From contig NZ_BMTS01000001.1 of NCBI RefSeq assembly GCF_014649795.1, positions 248,001 to 312,000 of the forward strand: DNA of 64,000 nucleotides, read 5' to 3'. The translations under genes and the position numbers were made by a program. The DNA comes from Streptomyces melanogenes (GTDB lineage Bacteria > Actinomycetota > Actinomycetes > Streptomycetales > Streptomycetaceae). A model generated the notes under the pieces. That model was not told the DNA's origin, made no database searches, and worked only from the letters and a program-made list of their open reading frames with translations. This document shows positions 8,813-18,281 of the stretch, in pieces (the stretch's first letter is position 1; the number at the start of each line of letters is the position of its first letter).

Positions 8813-9892
8813 TCAGCCGCGGCGCTGCGACAGCCCGTCGATGATCGAGTGCCACTGCTGCCGTACGTCCGCGGGGAGTTCGGCGGCGTCCAGCGCGGCC
8901 ACGGCCGACGCCACATGGCGGGCCGCCACCTCCTCGGCCCGTTCCCGGCCGCGCGTGGCCTCCAGCAGGCCCATGACCTCGGGGACCTGGGCCGACGGCA
9001 GCGGGGCGGGGCCGAGCAGGGCCGCGAGCCGCCGCCCGTCGGCGGTGTCCGACCCGGCGGCCAGCACCAGCGGAAGGGTCTTCTTGCCGCGCACCAGATC
9101 CGTACCGACGGGCTTTCCGGTGAGCGCCCCGTCGCCCCAGAGGCCGAGCACGTCATCGAGGATCTGGAAGGCCACGCCGAGGTCGCTGCCCGCGCCGCGC
9201 AGGGCCCGTACGACGGTTGGCGGTGCCTGCGCGAGCACGGCGCCGAGCGCCGCCGCGCAGCCGAACAGCGCCCCGGTCTTGCCGCGCGCCATGCGCACGT
9301 ATCCGGGCACGGACACCTGGTGGGCACAGCGGTGCTCCAGGGTGAGGTCCTCCGCCTGCCCCGCCACCATCTGCTCCACGGCGGAGATCAGCTCCTCGGT
9401 GGCGGCGGAGGCGCCGGGAGCGCGCGCGTGGAAGATGGTGGCGACGGCCTGCACGACGAGGGCGTCACCGGCGAGCACGGCGGCGCCGGTGCCGAAGCGG
9501 GCCCAGGCGGTGGGCCTGCCGCGCCGCTCCGTGTCGCCGTCCATGATGTCGTCGTGGAGCAGCGACAGCTGGTGCACGAGCTCGACCGCGGTGCCGGCGA
9601 CGGCGGCGTACCCCTCGGGAGCACCGACCGCACGCACCGAGAGCAGCGCGAGCGCGGGCCGCACCCGCTTGCCGGCCCGCACCACGGCGGGCGCGCGGCT
9701 GTCACCACCGTCCCACCCCAGGTGATACCGACACACCGAGGCCAACGACCCGTGCAACCGCCCCACGGCCTCGCGCAACACGGGTTCGACGAGCCCGGTC
9801 CCCGCCCGCAGCAACCCGAGGAACTCCCCGTCACCCGAGCCGGGTTCACCACCGCACCAGACCCCAACACCGCCCGCCAACGTGTCAGTCAT
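8813..9892 (-). CDS. Polyprenyl diphosphate synthase (geranylgeranyl/farnesyl type)
   Basis: 359 residues from the ATG at 9892, preceded by GGGAGA. The first Asp-rich motif DDIMD (114-118) and the KRVRP box are intact. The second Asp-rich region is DDVLG (246-250), where the last Asp is Gly as in many actinobacterial prenyl synthases, followed by GKPVGTDLVRGKKTLP. It condenses isopentenyl diphosphate onto an allylic primer; chain length cannot be fixed from sequence. No terpene synthase or phytoene synthase is adjacent. Instead it heads an operon with an ABC-2 exporter and an SRPBCC gene. The first 25 residues are poorly conserved in type and may be variable. Confidence 0.9.
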   Translation of the reverse strand: MTDTLAGGVGVWCGGEPGSGDGEFLGLLRAGTGLVEPVLREAVGRLHGSLASVCRYHLGWDGGDSRAPAVVRAGKRVRPALALLSVRAVGAPEGYAAVAGTAVELVHQLSLLHDDIMDGDTERRGRPTAWARFGTGAAVLAGDALVVQAVATIFHARAPGASAATEELISAVEQMVAGQAEDLTLEHRCAHQVSVPGYVRMARGKTGALFGCAAALGAVLAQAPPTVVRALRGAGSDLGVAFQILDDVLGLWGDGALTGKPVGTDLVRGKKTLPLVLAAGSDTADGRRLAALLGPAPLPSAQVPEVMGLLEATRGRERAEEVAARHVASAVAALDAAELPADVRQQWHSIIDGLSQRRG

Positions 9893-10067
9893 CGTCTCCC
9901 GGCCCACCCTGCTGTCGTCGTTCCCCTTGGTGGCATAACGAGGGTGACGATCATGGGTTGCGGGCGGGCGGGGTCCATCTGGGCCCTTCACGAACGAACG
10001 TGCTGGAAAGCGTCCTCGAACGCCTCCCAGCACGCAGTCGTCAAACCAACCCATCACCGAGGCAACA

Positions 10068-13000
10068 TCACTTCCCGTAATACGCGTTGTGGATCGTCAG
10101 CATCGACTTGTTGCCCTGCTTGTCCGTGACGTCGGCTCGGAGCGAGACCGCCTTGTCCTTCGCCGGGTTCTTCACGGAGATCCTGCCGTTCTCGACCTTC
10201 ACCAGCTGCCAGGTCTTTCCGTCGTCGTAGCTCACCGACACCGCCAGCGACTTGAGGTTCTTTCCGGCCGCCGAGCCCTGTACGGTCACCGGGATCTGGA
10301 CCGGTCGGCCCGCCGGGGCGCGCGAGGCCAGGTCGACGGGGGCGGCGAAGCGGACCGTGGACACCGGGAGCGACGTGGTGGTCGCGACCCGCTGGGAGCG
10401 GAACGTGAAGCTGGTGTCGATGCGGGTGGAGGTCGTGGCGACCTTCGCCGAGCGCTCGACGGAGGTCGTCAGGCGGTATTCGGCGTCGGCGGAGTCGACG
10501 GTGAACGGCTTTCCGCCGGTCAGCGGGTCGTCGTTCTCGGCGACCTTGACGCCGTCGCGGTAGAGGGTGGACACGGCCGAGGTATACGCCGAGAAGCCCG
10601 TGTGGCCCTTGCCGTCGGCGAACAGCGGCACGGCGCCGACGAGCTGCTGCTCACCCGTGGCCGGGTCGGGGGCCGCGCGGAAGACGCCCGTCTTCTCGCC
10701 CAGGAGCGGGCCGAAGACGCCGGTGTTGAACGTCTCGTGATACGTCCTGCCCGCCTCGTAGCGCTTCGGCTCGGACATCTCGTACGAGCCGTCGAAGGCC
10801 GGGTAGCCCCGCTTGTCGGGCTCGCCCAACTGGTCGGACTTCGTCGCCCACTTGACGCCGTCGGTGGTGGACACGTAGAAGGTGCGCGTGCCCGGCGTCG
10901 GCTGCGGTGCGGAGAAGCCGTTGCCCTCCGGCGCGCCCGGCAGATGGGCGAAGGGGGAGGTGAGCGTGGTCTTCCCGGGCGCGGAGGCACCGACGTCGAC
11001 CTTGAGCGTCGCCAGCTCGGTCGCCTTCACATGCCGGGTGTAACCGGTCGCGACCTGCTGCGTCTTCCCGCCGAAGGCCACCGAGTACTGGGCGGTGTCG
11101 CCCTTGACGAAGTGCGCGTCCCAGGTCTGCAGGAGCGAGCCGTCGGTGACGGCCGGACCCAGGTGGGCCGTGCGGAAGCCGGTGAAGCCGCGCAGCACCC
11201 AGCCGTTGCCCACGCGGCCGATGTCGGTCTTCCCGAGCTCGTAGTACGTGCCCCCGTAGTCCGCCTTGTCGAGGCCGGGCACGGTGAGGTCCACCGGCTT
11301 GGCGGTGCGCGCGTCGGCTGTGACGGCGGTGTCCGCGAAGACGTCCAGCTTCGGCTGGGCGATCCAGTCGGTGCCCTTGGCGAAGTCCGACGGGTCCTGG
11401 TAGACGGCCGCGTTGAACATGTACGAGCCCTTGGGCACGCGGATCTTGTGCGTGCCCGGCTCGTTGTCGATCCGGGCCTGGAAGCCCTTGGCGGGGCCGG
11501 TGGTGCCGATCAGGCTGCTGAAGAAGTTCCGCGCGTCGGTGCCGTCGCGGTCCACCGTCCTCAGCGTCACGTCGTAGGACTCCGGCTCGCGGACGGCCGC
11601 CGCGGCCGTGCGGACGGACTGGCCCGCGCCGGTGGCGGTGACATGGCCCGAGTAGGCGCCGTCGGCGTCGCCGATCCTGGTGTCGGCGGTCAGGTCCACT
11701 TCGGCCCTGCCGCCGGCGGGCACGGTCACCTTGGTGGCGCCGAGCCGGAAGAACCCGGCAGGGGCCGGCTCGCCCCCGGGGTCCACCCCGGACACCGCCA
11801 GATCGAGGGTGACGTCGCTGGTCCCGAGGTTGCGGTAAACGACCTTCTTGGTGAGCGGCCGGTCGTCGGTGTGCGGCCACTGCGCGACGCCGAAGCTCAG
11901 CGAGACCGGGTCGGCGATCACACTCTGGGCCAGCGCCCTGTCGACCTGGACGCGGCCCGAGCCCTGCTGGAAGACGGTGTAGTCGCCGCCCTTGGCGGAC
12001 GCGGTCAGCGCGCCCTTGAGCTCGGCCGACTTCCAGTCCGGATGCCGCTGCTTCAGGATCGCCGCCGCGCCCGCCACGTGCGGGGTGGCCATGGAGGTGC
12101 CGTCGATCTGGAGGTAGCCCGGGGCCGGGTGGGGCGTGCTGGGGTCGGTGTCGATCGCACTGCCCGCGGCCGCCGCCGCGGCGATGGCGACGCCGGGCGC
12201 GGTCACGTCCGGCTTGACGGCGCCGTCGCCGGTGCGCGGGCCGATGCTGGAGAACGGCGCCAGCTTGTCGTCCCGGTCGACGGCGCCGACGGTCAGCGCG
12301 GCGTCCGCACTGCCCGGCGAGCCCAGCGTCGACTCGCCGCCCTCGCCCTCGTTGCCCGCCGCGACGGCGAACAGGATCCCCTTCTCGGCGGACAGCTTGT
12401 CGACCATCGCCTCCAGCGGGTCGACACCGGGGGAGTCCGGGCTGCCGAGGCTGAGGTTGACCACGTCCGCGCCCTCGGCGGCGGCCCACTCCATGCCCGC
12501 GATGATGCTGGAGTCGTCCCCGCGTCCCCCGTCGTTCAGCACCTTGCCGCTGATGATCTTCGCGCCGGGGGCGACGCCCTTGTACTTGCCGCCCGACTTG
12601 GCACCGGTGCCGGCGGCGATCGAGGCGACGTGCGTGCCGTGCCCGACGCGGTCGGCGGTGTCGGGTGAGGCGGAGAAGTTCTTCTCTTCGACGACCTGGT
12701 CCTTGAGGTCGTCGTGGGTCTTGTCGACGCCGGTGTCCAGGACGGCGATCTTGACGCCCTTGCCGTCGTACCCGGCCTCCCACGCCTTGTCGGCGCCGAT
12801 CTGCCGGACACTGCGGTCCAGGCTCGCCGTGCGCACCCCGTCCAGCCACACCTTGGCGACACCGGAGGCGGTGGCGCGTACGCCGCTCTTCTGCGGACTG
12901 GTCAGCGCCGCCCACACCCTGGCCACGTCGTCCCGCGATGTACGGACGGCGTCGGCGTTGATGGTGGGGAACGTGCGCCGCACCTGGGTGTCACCGGCCG

Positions 13001-13442
13001 AACGCACCGCGGCCCGCGCGGCACCGGCACCCCCGTCGTACTGCACGATCAGCTTGAGCCCGTCGCGGTGGCTCTCGCGCAGCAGCGGGTCGGTGAGCGC
13101 GGTGACGTCGAAGAGCCGCTGGTCCAGCCTGCCCGTGGCGATCAGGCGCTGCGCGTCGCTGGGCACCACCAGTGTGTGGTCCTTGATGCGCTGCAGCTGT
13201 ACGGGTATGCGCTCACGGCCCTTGGCGGGTTCGAAGCCCACCACCTGGCCCTGGGCGCCGACCCTCACGCGGTCGCCCGTGACGAGCTGGATCCGCTGGT
13301 CGCTGTCGAGGCGCGGGGTCTTCGGTGTGGTCGTGGTGTTCGCGGCGAGCGCTGCCACGGGGCCGGTCATACCCGCCACGAGGGCCACCGAAGTGGCCGC
13401 CGCGACGGTGACGGCGCGTGCTCTGTGCCTGTGTGCGCGCAA
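10068..13442 (-). CDS. Secreted subtilisin-like serine protease (S8 family)
   Basis: 1,124 residues from a TTG at 13442; no ATG or GTG would keep the signal peptide correctly placed, although the ribosome site (GGGGGAG) sits close to it. A signal peptide (basic start, then VALVAGMTGPVAALAAN) is followed by an inhibitor-like propeptide. Catalytic residues are Asp236 (VLDTGVD), His268 (GHGTHVAS) and Ser450 (GTSMATPHVAG), with oxyanion Asn364 in AAGNEGE. The remaining 650 residues are beta-rich C-terminal domains of the kind seen in large Streptomyces subtilases. It is an exported protease for extracellular protein turnover and sits alone, divergent from hutD. Confidence 0.9.
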   Translation of the reverse strand: MRAHRHRARAVTVAAATSVALVAGMTGPVAALAANTTTTPKTPRLDSDQRIQLVTGDRVRVGAQGQVVGFEPAKGRERIPVQLQRIKDHTLVVPSDAQRLIATGRLDQRLFDVTALTDPLLRESHRDGLKLIVQYDGGAGAARAAVRSAGDTQVRRTFPTINADAVRTSRDDVARVWAALTSPQKSGVRATASGVAKVWLDGVRTASLDRSVRQIGADKAWEAGYDGKGVKIAVLDTGVDKTHDDLKDQVVEEKNFSASPDTADRVGHGTHVASIAAGTGAKSGGKYKGVAPGAKIISGKVLNDGGRGDDSSIIAGMEWAAAEGADVVNLSLGSPDSPGVDPLEAMVDKLSAEKGILFAVAAGNEGEGGESTLGSPGSADAALTVGAVDRDDKLAPFSSIGPRTGDGAVKPDVTAPGVAIAAAAAAGSAIDTDPSTPHPAPGYLQIDGTSMATPHVAGAAAILKQRHPDWKSAELKGALTASAKGGDYTVFQQGSGRVQVDRALAQSVIADPVSLSFGVAQWPHTDDRPLTKKVVYRNLGTSDVTLDLAVSGVDPGGEPAPAGFFRLGATKVTVPAGGRAEVDLTADTRIGDADGAYSGHVTATGAGQSVRTAAAAVREPESYDVTLRTVDRDGTDARNFFSSLIGTTGPAKGFQARIDNEPGTHKIRVPKGSYMFNAAVYQDPSDFAKGTDWIAQPKLDVFADTAVTADARTAKPVDLTVPGLDKADYGGTYYELGKTDIGRVGNGWVLRGFTGFRTAHLGPAVTDGSLLQTWDAHFVKGDTAQYSVAFGGKTQQVATGYTRHVKATELATLKVDVGASAPGKTTLTSPFAHLPGAPEGNGFSAPQPTPGTRTFYVSTTDGVKWATKSDQLGEPDKRGYPAFDGSYEMSEPKRYEAGRTYHETFNTGVFGPLLGEKTGVFRAAPDPATGEQQLVGAVPLFADGKGHTGFSAYTSAVSTLYRDGVKVAENDDPLTGGKPFTVDSADAEYRLTTSVERSAKVATTSTRIDTSFTFRSQRVATTTSLPVSTVRFAAPVDLASRAPAGRPVQIPVTVQGSAAGKNLKSLAVSVSYDDGKTWQLVKVENGRISVKNPAKDKAVSLRADVTDKQGNKSMLTIHNAYYGK

Positions 13443-13857
13443 GTCTCCCCCAGGAGCTTGGGATGAGGTCGAGTGGTCGGGTCCGGCCAGGGGCGCGAAC
13501 GGCGCTCGCCGGGCCGGTTCAGCGCAGTATGTGACGTGATCAACGGCGGTACGGGAGTGGGGGATTGAGGCACGTGGGTTCAAGCCATCCCGAGGTCGGC
13601 GAGTGCGATGGGGCCGCGACAGTGGTGTGACCGCTGTGTGACGGCGGAGCGATCCTTCTGCGACACCGGCGCATGGCAGCTCCTCCGGATCCCGGTCCAG
13701 GACAGGCCCCGCGCGCATTTCGAGGCCCGGTTCGCTCGCGATCGGTACGTGCCCTTCCACTTGGCCGTATCCGCACCCCGTACGGCAGCTGTCGCCGTGC
13801 GGCCCGTGGCCCTTCGGCGCGTAGCATCGCTACAAGATCGGGAAGGAGCCCCCACCC
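13443..13857. other. Divergent intergenic region between the S8 protease gene and hutD
   Basis: About 415 bases hold the promoters of both genes. The segment near 13520-13560 has the lowest local GC. I could not fix a convincing -10/-35 pair or operator. No additional gene is supported. Confidence 0.5.
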
Positions 13858-14421
13858 ATGCACCCCTTCGATGCGGAGACACTGCCCGCGGGCCCGTGGC
13901 GCAACGGCGGCGGCGCGACCAGGGAGATCGCCTCACGGCCGGTCGGCGCCGAGGAGTTCGGGTGGCGCGCGAGCATCGCCGACATCCACCGGGACGGGCC
14001 GTTCTCGGCGTTCCCGGGCGTGGACCGTACGCTCACCCTGCTGACCGGGGACGGTGTGCGGCTGACCTGCCCCGGGGAGTTCGACCGGCTGCTGGCGCGT
14101 GCGGGGGAGCCGTTCGGGTTCTCCGGCGACCTCGCCCTCGACGCCGAACTGCCGGGCGGCCCGTGCCGTGTGCTCAACCTCATGGTGCGGCGCGGCCGTT
14201 GGACCGCCAAGGTGGCCCGGGTCGCGGACCCGGTCGCGCCGCGCGCGGGCCACGCCGGGGTGCTCTATGTGCTGCGCGGCCGCTGGCAGCTCGGCGATCA
14301 CGGGCTGACGTCGGGGCAGGGTGTGTGGTGGGACGGAGACGACGAGGCGCCGGCCGGAGCGGTCGTACCGCTCTCGGCCGACGCCGATGCCTTGTGGGCG
14401 GATGTCGTGCCGACGGGGTGA
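13858..14421 (+). CDS. hutD: HutD/Ves family cupin-like protein
   Basis: 187 residues preceded by AAGGAG. The N-terminus PAGPWRNGGGATREIA is the diagnostic HutD/Ves motif (WxNGGGxTxE), followed by FGWRASIADIHRDGPFSAFPGVDRTLTLLTG, here quoted in part as FSAFPGVDRTLTLL. The family is a bicupin of uncertain function found with histidine-utilisation genes in Pseudomonas. In actinobacteria it is often separate from hut genes, as here. It runs convergently into an NCS1 permease gene with a 7-bp gap. It is probably cytosolic. Confidence 0.88.
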   Translation: MHPFDAETLPAGPWRNGGGATREIASRPVGAEEFGWRASIADIHRDGPFSAFPGVDRTLTLLTGDGVRLTCPGEFDRLLARAGEPFGFSGDLALDAELPGGPCRVLNLMVRRGRWTAKVARVADPVAPRAGHAGVLYVLRGRWQLGDHGLTSGQGVWWDGDDEAPAGAVVPLSADADALWADVVPTG

Positions 14422-14428
14422 CGCGGGA

Positions 14429-15868
14429 TCAGACGACCGGCGCTGCCTGACCGCTTTCGGTCGCGGTCGGGTGGATGGTCTCGGCGGGCGGGTTGGTGGT
14501 GCGCCGCGCCCACAGCCAGTACAGGGCCGAGGTGACCAACAGACCGACGATCCACGAGATGTCGGCGCCGTCGAGCTTCTTGGTGATCGCGCCGGTGTAC
14601 AGCTTGGTGGCCAGGAACGGGACCTGCACGGCGACGCCGACGACGTAGCAGGTCAGTGCGGTGACGTTCCACCGTCCGTAGCGGCCGTCCGGGTCGTACA
14701 GGGCCGGGATGTCGACGCGTTCGCGCGAGAGCAGGTAGTAGTCGACCAGGTTGATCGCGCTCCACGGTGTGAACACGGTCAGGAGCAGCAGCACGAAGTT
14801 CTTGAAGTTGGTCAGGAAGTCGTCGCTGGCGGCGAGTGCGATGACCATGGACACCGCGATGAAGCCGACGATGTAGGCGGCGCGTACGGCGGCCGAGATG
14901 CGCGAGCGGCGGTCGAAGGCGGTGACGGTGGTCAGGATCGACATGAAACCGCCGTACGCGTTCAGGCAGTTGACGGTCAGCTTGCCGACCACGATCACCA
15001 GGTAGATGAGGAACGCCAGGAAGGCCGGGCCCGCCAGATCGCCGAGGAAGCCGACCTGGTCGGGCAGGAACGCCTTGCCCGCGACGGCCGCGGTGAGCGC
15101 GCCCAGCGTCATGGCCCACTGGGATCCGATGACCGAGCCCGCGAAGGTGGACCAGAACGTCGCGCGCGTGCTGGTGTCGCGGGGCAGATAGCGCGAGTAG
15201 TCGGCGACGTACGGGCCGAAGGTCAGCTGCCATCCCGCTCCGAGGCCAACGGCAAGCAGGAAGGTCGCCGCCTCGAAGCCCTTGTTGCCGACGTGCGCGC
15301 CGACGTCGTACTGCGTGAACAGCCGCACCAGCAGATAGCCGAGGCCGAGCGCGCCGACGACGGTGGCGATGCGGCCCGCGATGTGGATGAGGCGGTAGCC
15401 GGTGACGGCGACCACGGCGGTCAGCGCCCCGAAGACGAGGATCCCGGCGTTTGTGCCGATGTGCAGCATCTCGGACACCGCCTGCCCGGCCAGCACACTG
15501 CCGGTCGCGGCGAAGCCGAGGTACATGAGGATCACCAACACCAGTGGCAGGACCGCGCCGTAGACCCCGAACTGTGCGCGGCTGGAGATCATCTGCGGTA
15601 CGCCGAGCCGCGGCCCCTGTGCGGAGTGCAGCGCCATCACGATGCCACCGAGCACGTTGCCGATCAGCAGCGCGGGTATGGCCCAGAGCGCGTCGGCCCC
15701 GAAGACGACCGAAAGGGCGCCGTCGACGATCGCGGTGATCTGCATGTTGGCGCCGAACCACAGGGTGAACTGGCTGCGCGGCGTGCCGTGCCGCTCGGCG
15801 TCCGGTACGGCTTCGATGGTCCGCCGCTCCATCGCGAGACGGTCCCCAGGGGCGTGTTGAACCGGCAT
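14429..15868 (-). CDS. NCS1-family purine/cytosine permease
   Basis: 479 residues from the ATG at 15868, which follows GGGGAGAGG at good spacing; an in-frame ATG at 15988 lacks a ribosome site. About twelve membrane helices are visible, with the family segments FTLWFGANMQI near residue 35, PQMISSRAQFG near residue 90 and LTFGPYVADYSRYLP near residue 220. NCS1 proteins import nucleobases, hydantoins or related compounds with H+ or Na+. The cargo is unknown. The gene is convergent with hutD and reads from a promoter region containing a 10-bp palindrome. Confidence 0.9.
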   Translation of the reverse strand: MPVQHAPGDRLAMERRTIEAVPDAERHGTPRSQFTLWFGANMQITAIVDGALSVVFGADALWAIPALLIGNVLGGIVMALHSAQGPRLGVPQMISSRAQFGVYGAVLPLVLVILMYLGFAATGSVLAGQAVSEMLHIGTNAGILVFGALTAVVAVTGYRLIHIAGRIATVVGALGLGYLLVRLFTQYDVGAHVGNKGFEAATFLLAVGLGAGWQLTFGPYVADYSRYLPRDTSTRATFWSTFAGSVIGSQWAMTLGALTAAVAGKAFLPDQVGFLGDLAGPAFLAFLIYLVIVVGKLTVNCLNAYGGFMSILTTVTAFDRRSRISAAVRAAYIVGFIAVSMVIALAASDDFLTNFKNFVLLLLTVFTPWSAINLVDYYLLSRERVDIPALYDPDGRYGRWNVTALTCYVVGVAVQVPFLATKLYTGAITKKLDGADISWIVGLLVTSALYWLWARRTTNPPAETIHPTATESGQAAPVV

Positions 15869-15970
15869 GGTGGTGGCCTCTCCCCGCAGCTGTTCCGGCG
15901 TGTTCAGGACGAACTCCGCCGTTGACCCAGGTGGTGCTGCGCCGAATCTGGCATGGGCATGAACAAACAG

Positions 15971-15980
15971 CAAGATCTTG
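15971..15980. promoter_or_regulatory. 10-bp palindrome upstream of the NCS1 permease gene
   Basis: CAAGATCTTG lies in the AT-richest part of the 15869-16124 spacer, about 100 bp before the permease start. It could be an operator; no dedicated regulator is adjacent. Confidence 0.3.
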
Positions 15981-16043
15981 AATGGCAAATTTCACAGCGG
16001 GCCGTCAGGCCGGTGGGTCGCCGAACGCATGGATGATCACGAT

Positions 16044-16059
16044 TGAGTACGCGTACTCA
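16044..16059. promoter_or_regulatory. Perfect 16-bp palindrome upstream of the secretion-like trio
   Basis: TGAGTACGCGTACTCA reads identically on both strands. It ends 65 bp before the ATG at 16125. Its outer TGA...TCA form resembles sites of Streptomyces developmental response regulators of the BldM/WhiI type as I remember them; that resemblance is unverified. Confidence 0.6.
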
Positions 16060-16124
16060 TGGCTGGCCTGAATTCGCCCCATAGCCTCCCGGAAGGAAGA
16101 TCAACAAGCGGAGGGGCGAACGGC

Positions 16125-16559
16125 ATGTCCACACCGATCGGTGGTCCCACACGGGGCTTCTGGATCACACCGGGTGAAGTCCAGAAGGCCGGAGAGTCGG
16201 CCCGCAAGGTGGCCAAGGACATCCCCGACGAGATCAAGACCCTGTACAAGCCGACGGACGCGGCGGTGGCGGGTCTCGCCGGTTTCGAGACGGCCAAGGC
16301 GATCGACGACTGCCTGGAGGCGTGGGCGAAGGCGCTGCGCTCGCTGGCGGGCATGGTCGAGGGGGCGGCGGACGCGGTCGGCTCGTCCAGTACGAGCTTC
16401 ACCCGGGAGGACCACGAGCGCGGGAAGTCCTTCCTGGACTTCGGCCCGCACACGCCGTACGCGCCGGGCGTCACGGCACCAGGGGCGCACGGCCCGTACG
16501 CGCCGTACACCCCCTACCCGGGAGTGACCCTCCCGCCGGCGTCGAACGGAGGGCACTGA
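16125..16559 (+). CDS. WXG100/ESX-like helical protein with Pro/Tyr-rich tail
   Basis: 144 residues from the ATG at 16125, behind GGAGGGG with 8-nt spacing. Residues 10-100 form an almost wholly helical region (GFWITPGEVQKAGESARKVA and following) of WXG100 size, joined to a tail rich in Pro and Tyr (PYAPYTPYPG). There is no signal peptide, as expected for a type VII partner. It ends 3 bp before the next gene, so the two are co-transcribed and possibly coupled. I infer that it pairs with the hydrolase's N-terminal helical domain. The exact family cannot be confirmed by eye. Confidence 0.7.
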   Translation: MSTPIGGPTRGFWITPGEVQKAGESARKVAKDIPDEIKTLYKPTDAAVAGLAGFETAKAIDDCLEAWAKALRSLAGMVEGAADAVGSSSTSFTREDHERGKSFLDFGPHTPYAPGVTAPGAHGPYAPYTPYPGVTLPPASNGGH

Positions 16560-16562
16560 CGC

Positions 16563-18281
16563 ATGCAGGTCTCGCAGCTCCGCGACGCCAAACCGCTCCT
16601 GCTGACGGACGCGGGCGACGCCTGGGACAAGCTGGCGGAGAAGTTCGCCACGCACACCGCCGACTGTGGCAAGTATCTGCACCAGCCCCTCCAGCAGGGG
16701 AACTGGGGCGGGCTCGCCGCCGAGTCCGCCGCCGACCGGCTCGCCCGGATGCAGCGCGACCTGCTGGTGGCGAAGAGGGAACTCGACGCCGTGGGAACGG
16801 TGTTGAGGGCGTGCGGCGAGGAGTTCGCCGCGCAGCAGGGCAAACTCGCGAACGCCGTGGCGGACGCGACGGGGGCCGGGTACCACGTCGCGGACGACGG
16901 CAAGGTCACCGCGCCGACCGTCGACACCGCCGGGATGAAGCCCGGCGACGTGGCGATGATGCAGCGCGACCAGGCCACCCGCGCGCAGGGCTACGCCGAC
17001 CGCATCGGCGACGCCCTGTCGGCGGCACAGAAGGCCGACAAGGAGTACGCGGCGGCCGTCAAGCTCTTCACCGACGCGGCCAACCGCTGCGCGAAGGGCG
17101 ACTGGAGCGTGGGTTTCGTCGAGCTGGCGAAGGCCGACGAGCTCAACCGCGAGCTGCTGCACGAGCTCGGCATGCCGGACAGGAAGGGCTCACCCGGCTC
17201 CGTACAGGCGTGGTGGGCGCAGCTGTCGCCCAGCCTCCAGGCCAAGCTGATCCAGGACTACCCGCAGGAGATCGGCAACCGCGACGGCATCCCGGCCGCC
17301 GACCGCGACCGCGCCAACCGGACGTATCTGCCGATGCTGCTGAACAGCCTGGAGGCGGAGTACGCGGGAGCGGACGGCGACAAGGCGAAGGCCCTCAAGG
17401 ACAAGATCGACGGGCTTCAGGGCATCAAGAAGCAGCTGGCGGCGGAGGGCGAGCCGCGCCCGTACCTGCTGGGCATCGGCTCGGAGGGCAAGGGCCGGGC
17501 CATAGTCTCCTTCGGCAACCCGGACACGTCGAAGAACGTCTCCGCGTACGTACCGGGGCTCAACACCAAGCTGAGCGGCCACTTCGCGTCGGCGGACGTG
17601 GACCGGGCCCGGAACGTGGCGACCATGGCGAACAAGATGTACCCCGACACCACGACCGCCTCGGTGGTGTGGCTGGGCTACGACTGCCCGCAGCTCGACA
17701 GCTTCTCGTGGTCGGCGACGGACGTGATGAGCAAGGACGACGCGAAGGCGGGAGCCCCGGCGTACGACAGGTTCCTGAGCGGCATCAGGGCCACCCACGA
17801 GTCCGGCTCGCCACATGTGACGGCCATCGGCCACTCGTACGGCTCGCTGACGGTGGGTCAGGCGACGCAGCAGCCCGGCGGCATCCCGGCGGACGACGTG
17901 GTCCTGGTCGGCAGCCCCGGCGTCGGCGTGAACAAGGCGTCCGACCTGGGAGTGGGGGCCGAGCACGTGTACATAGGCGCGGCGGAGAACGACCAGGTCA
18001 CCTACCTCCCGTCGCCGAACCTCCTGGAGTACGTGGCACCGGGAAGCGAGTACGGCCCGAAGAAGAACTGGTTCGGCACGGACCCGGCGGACAACCACTT
18101 CGGCGGCCACCACTTCGCCGTGGCCCCCGGCAAGGACACGGGCCTGACGGGCCTGGCGAAGGGCGACCTCCCCGCGCACTCGCTCTACTTCGACCCCGAC
18201 GCGGGCGGCGACTCCCTCCCCAACATCGCGAGCGTGGTGACGGGCCACGGCGACCGCATCACGACGACGAGGCCGCGATGA
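16563..18281 (+). CDS. DUF1023-type alpha/beta hydrolase with WXG-like N-terminal domain
   Basis: 572 residues. Residues 1-200 are helical with a W-x-G turn (QQGNWGGLAAESAADRL) like type VII substrates. Residues 290-560 carry an alpha/beta hydrolase fold of the DUF1023 class: nucleophile elbow GHSYGS near residue 425, TTTASVVWLGYDCP before it, and a late His in HHFAVAPG. Such proteins are predicted lipases or esterases. There is no classical signal peptide. It lies between the small helical protein and a lipoprotein whose start overlaps its stop (ATGA). I infer a type-VII-exported or cell-surface hydrolase. Confidence 0.82.
   Translation: MQVSQLRDAKPLLLTDAGDAWDKLAEKFATHTADCGKYLHQPLQQGNWGGLAAESAADRLARMQRDLLVAKRELDAVGTVLRACGEEFAAQQGKLANAVADATGAGYHVADDGKVTAPTVDTAGMKPGDVAMMQRDQATRAQGYADRIGDALSAAQKADKEYAAAVKLFTDAANRCAKGDWSVGFVELAKADELNRELLHELGMPDRKGSPGSVQAWWAQLSPSLQAKLIQDYPQEIGNRDGIPAADRDRANRTYLPMLLNSLEAEYAGADGDKAKALKDKIDGLQGIKKQLAAEGEPRPYLLGIGSEGKGRAIVSFGNPDTSKNVSAYVPGLNTKLSGHFASADVDRARNVATMANKMYPDTTTASVVWLGYDCPQLDSFSWSATDVMSKDDAKAGAPAYDRFLSGIRATHESGSPHVTAIGHSYGSLTVGQATQQPGGIPADDVVLVGSPGVGVNKASDLGVGAEHVYIGAAENDQVTYLPSPNLLEYVAPGSEYGPKKNWFGTDPADNHFGGHHFAVAPGKDTGLTGLAKGDLPAHSLYFDPDAGGDSLPNIASVVTGHGDRITTTRPR

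Noticed and set aside
10089..12668. An 859-codon open frame antisense to the subtilase gene
   Set aside because: No recognisable domains and a composition typical of GC-rich shadows; the protease with its catalytic triad is on the other strand.
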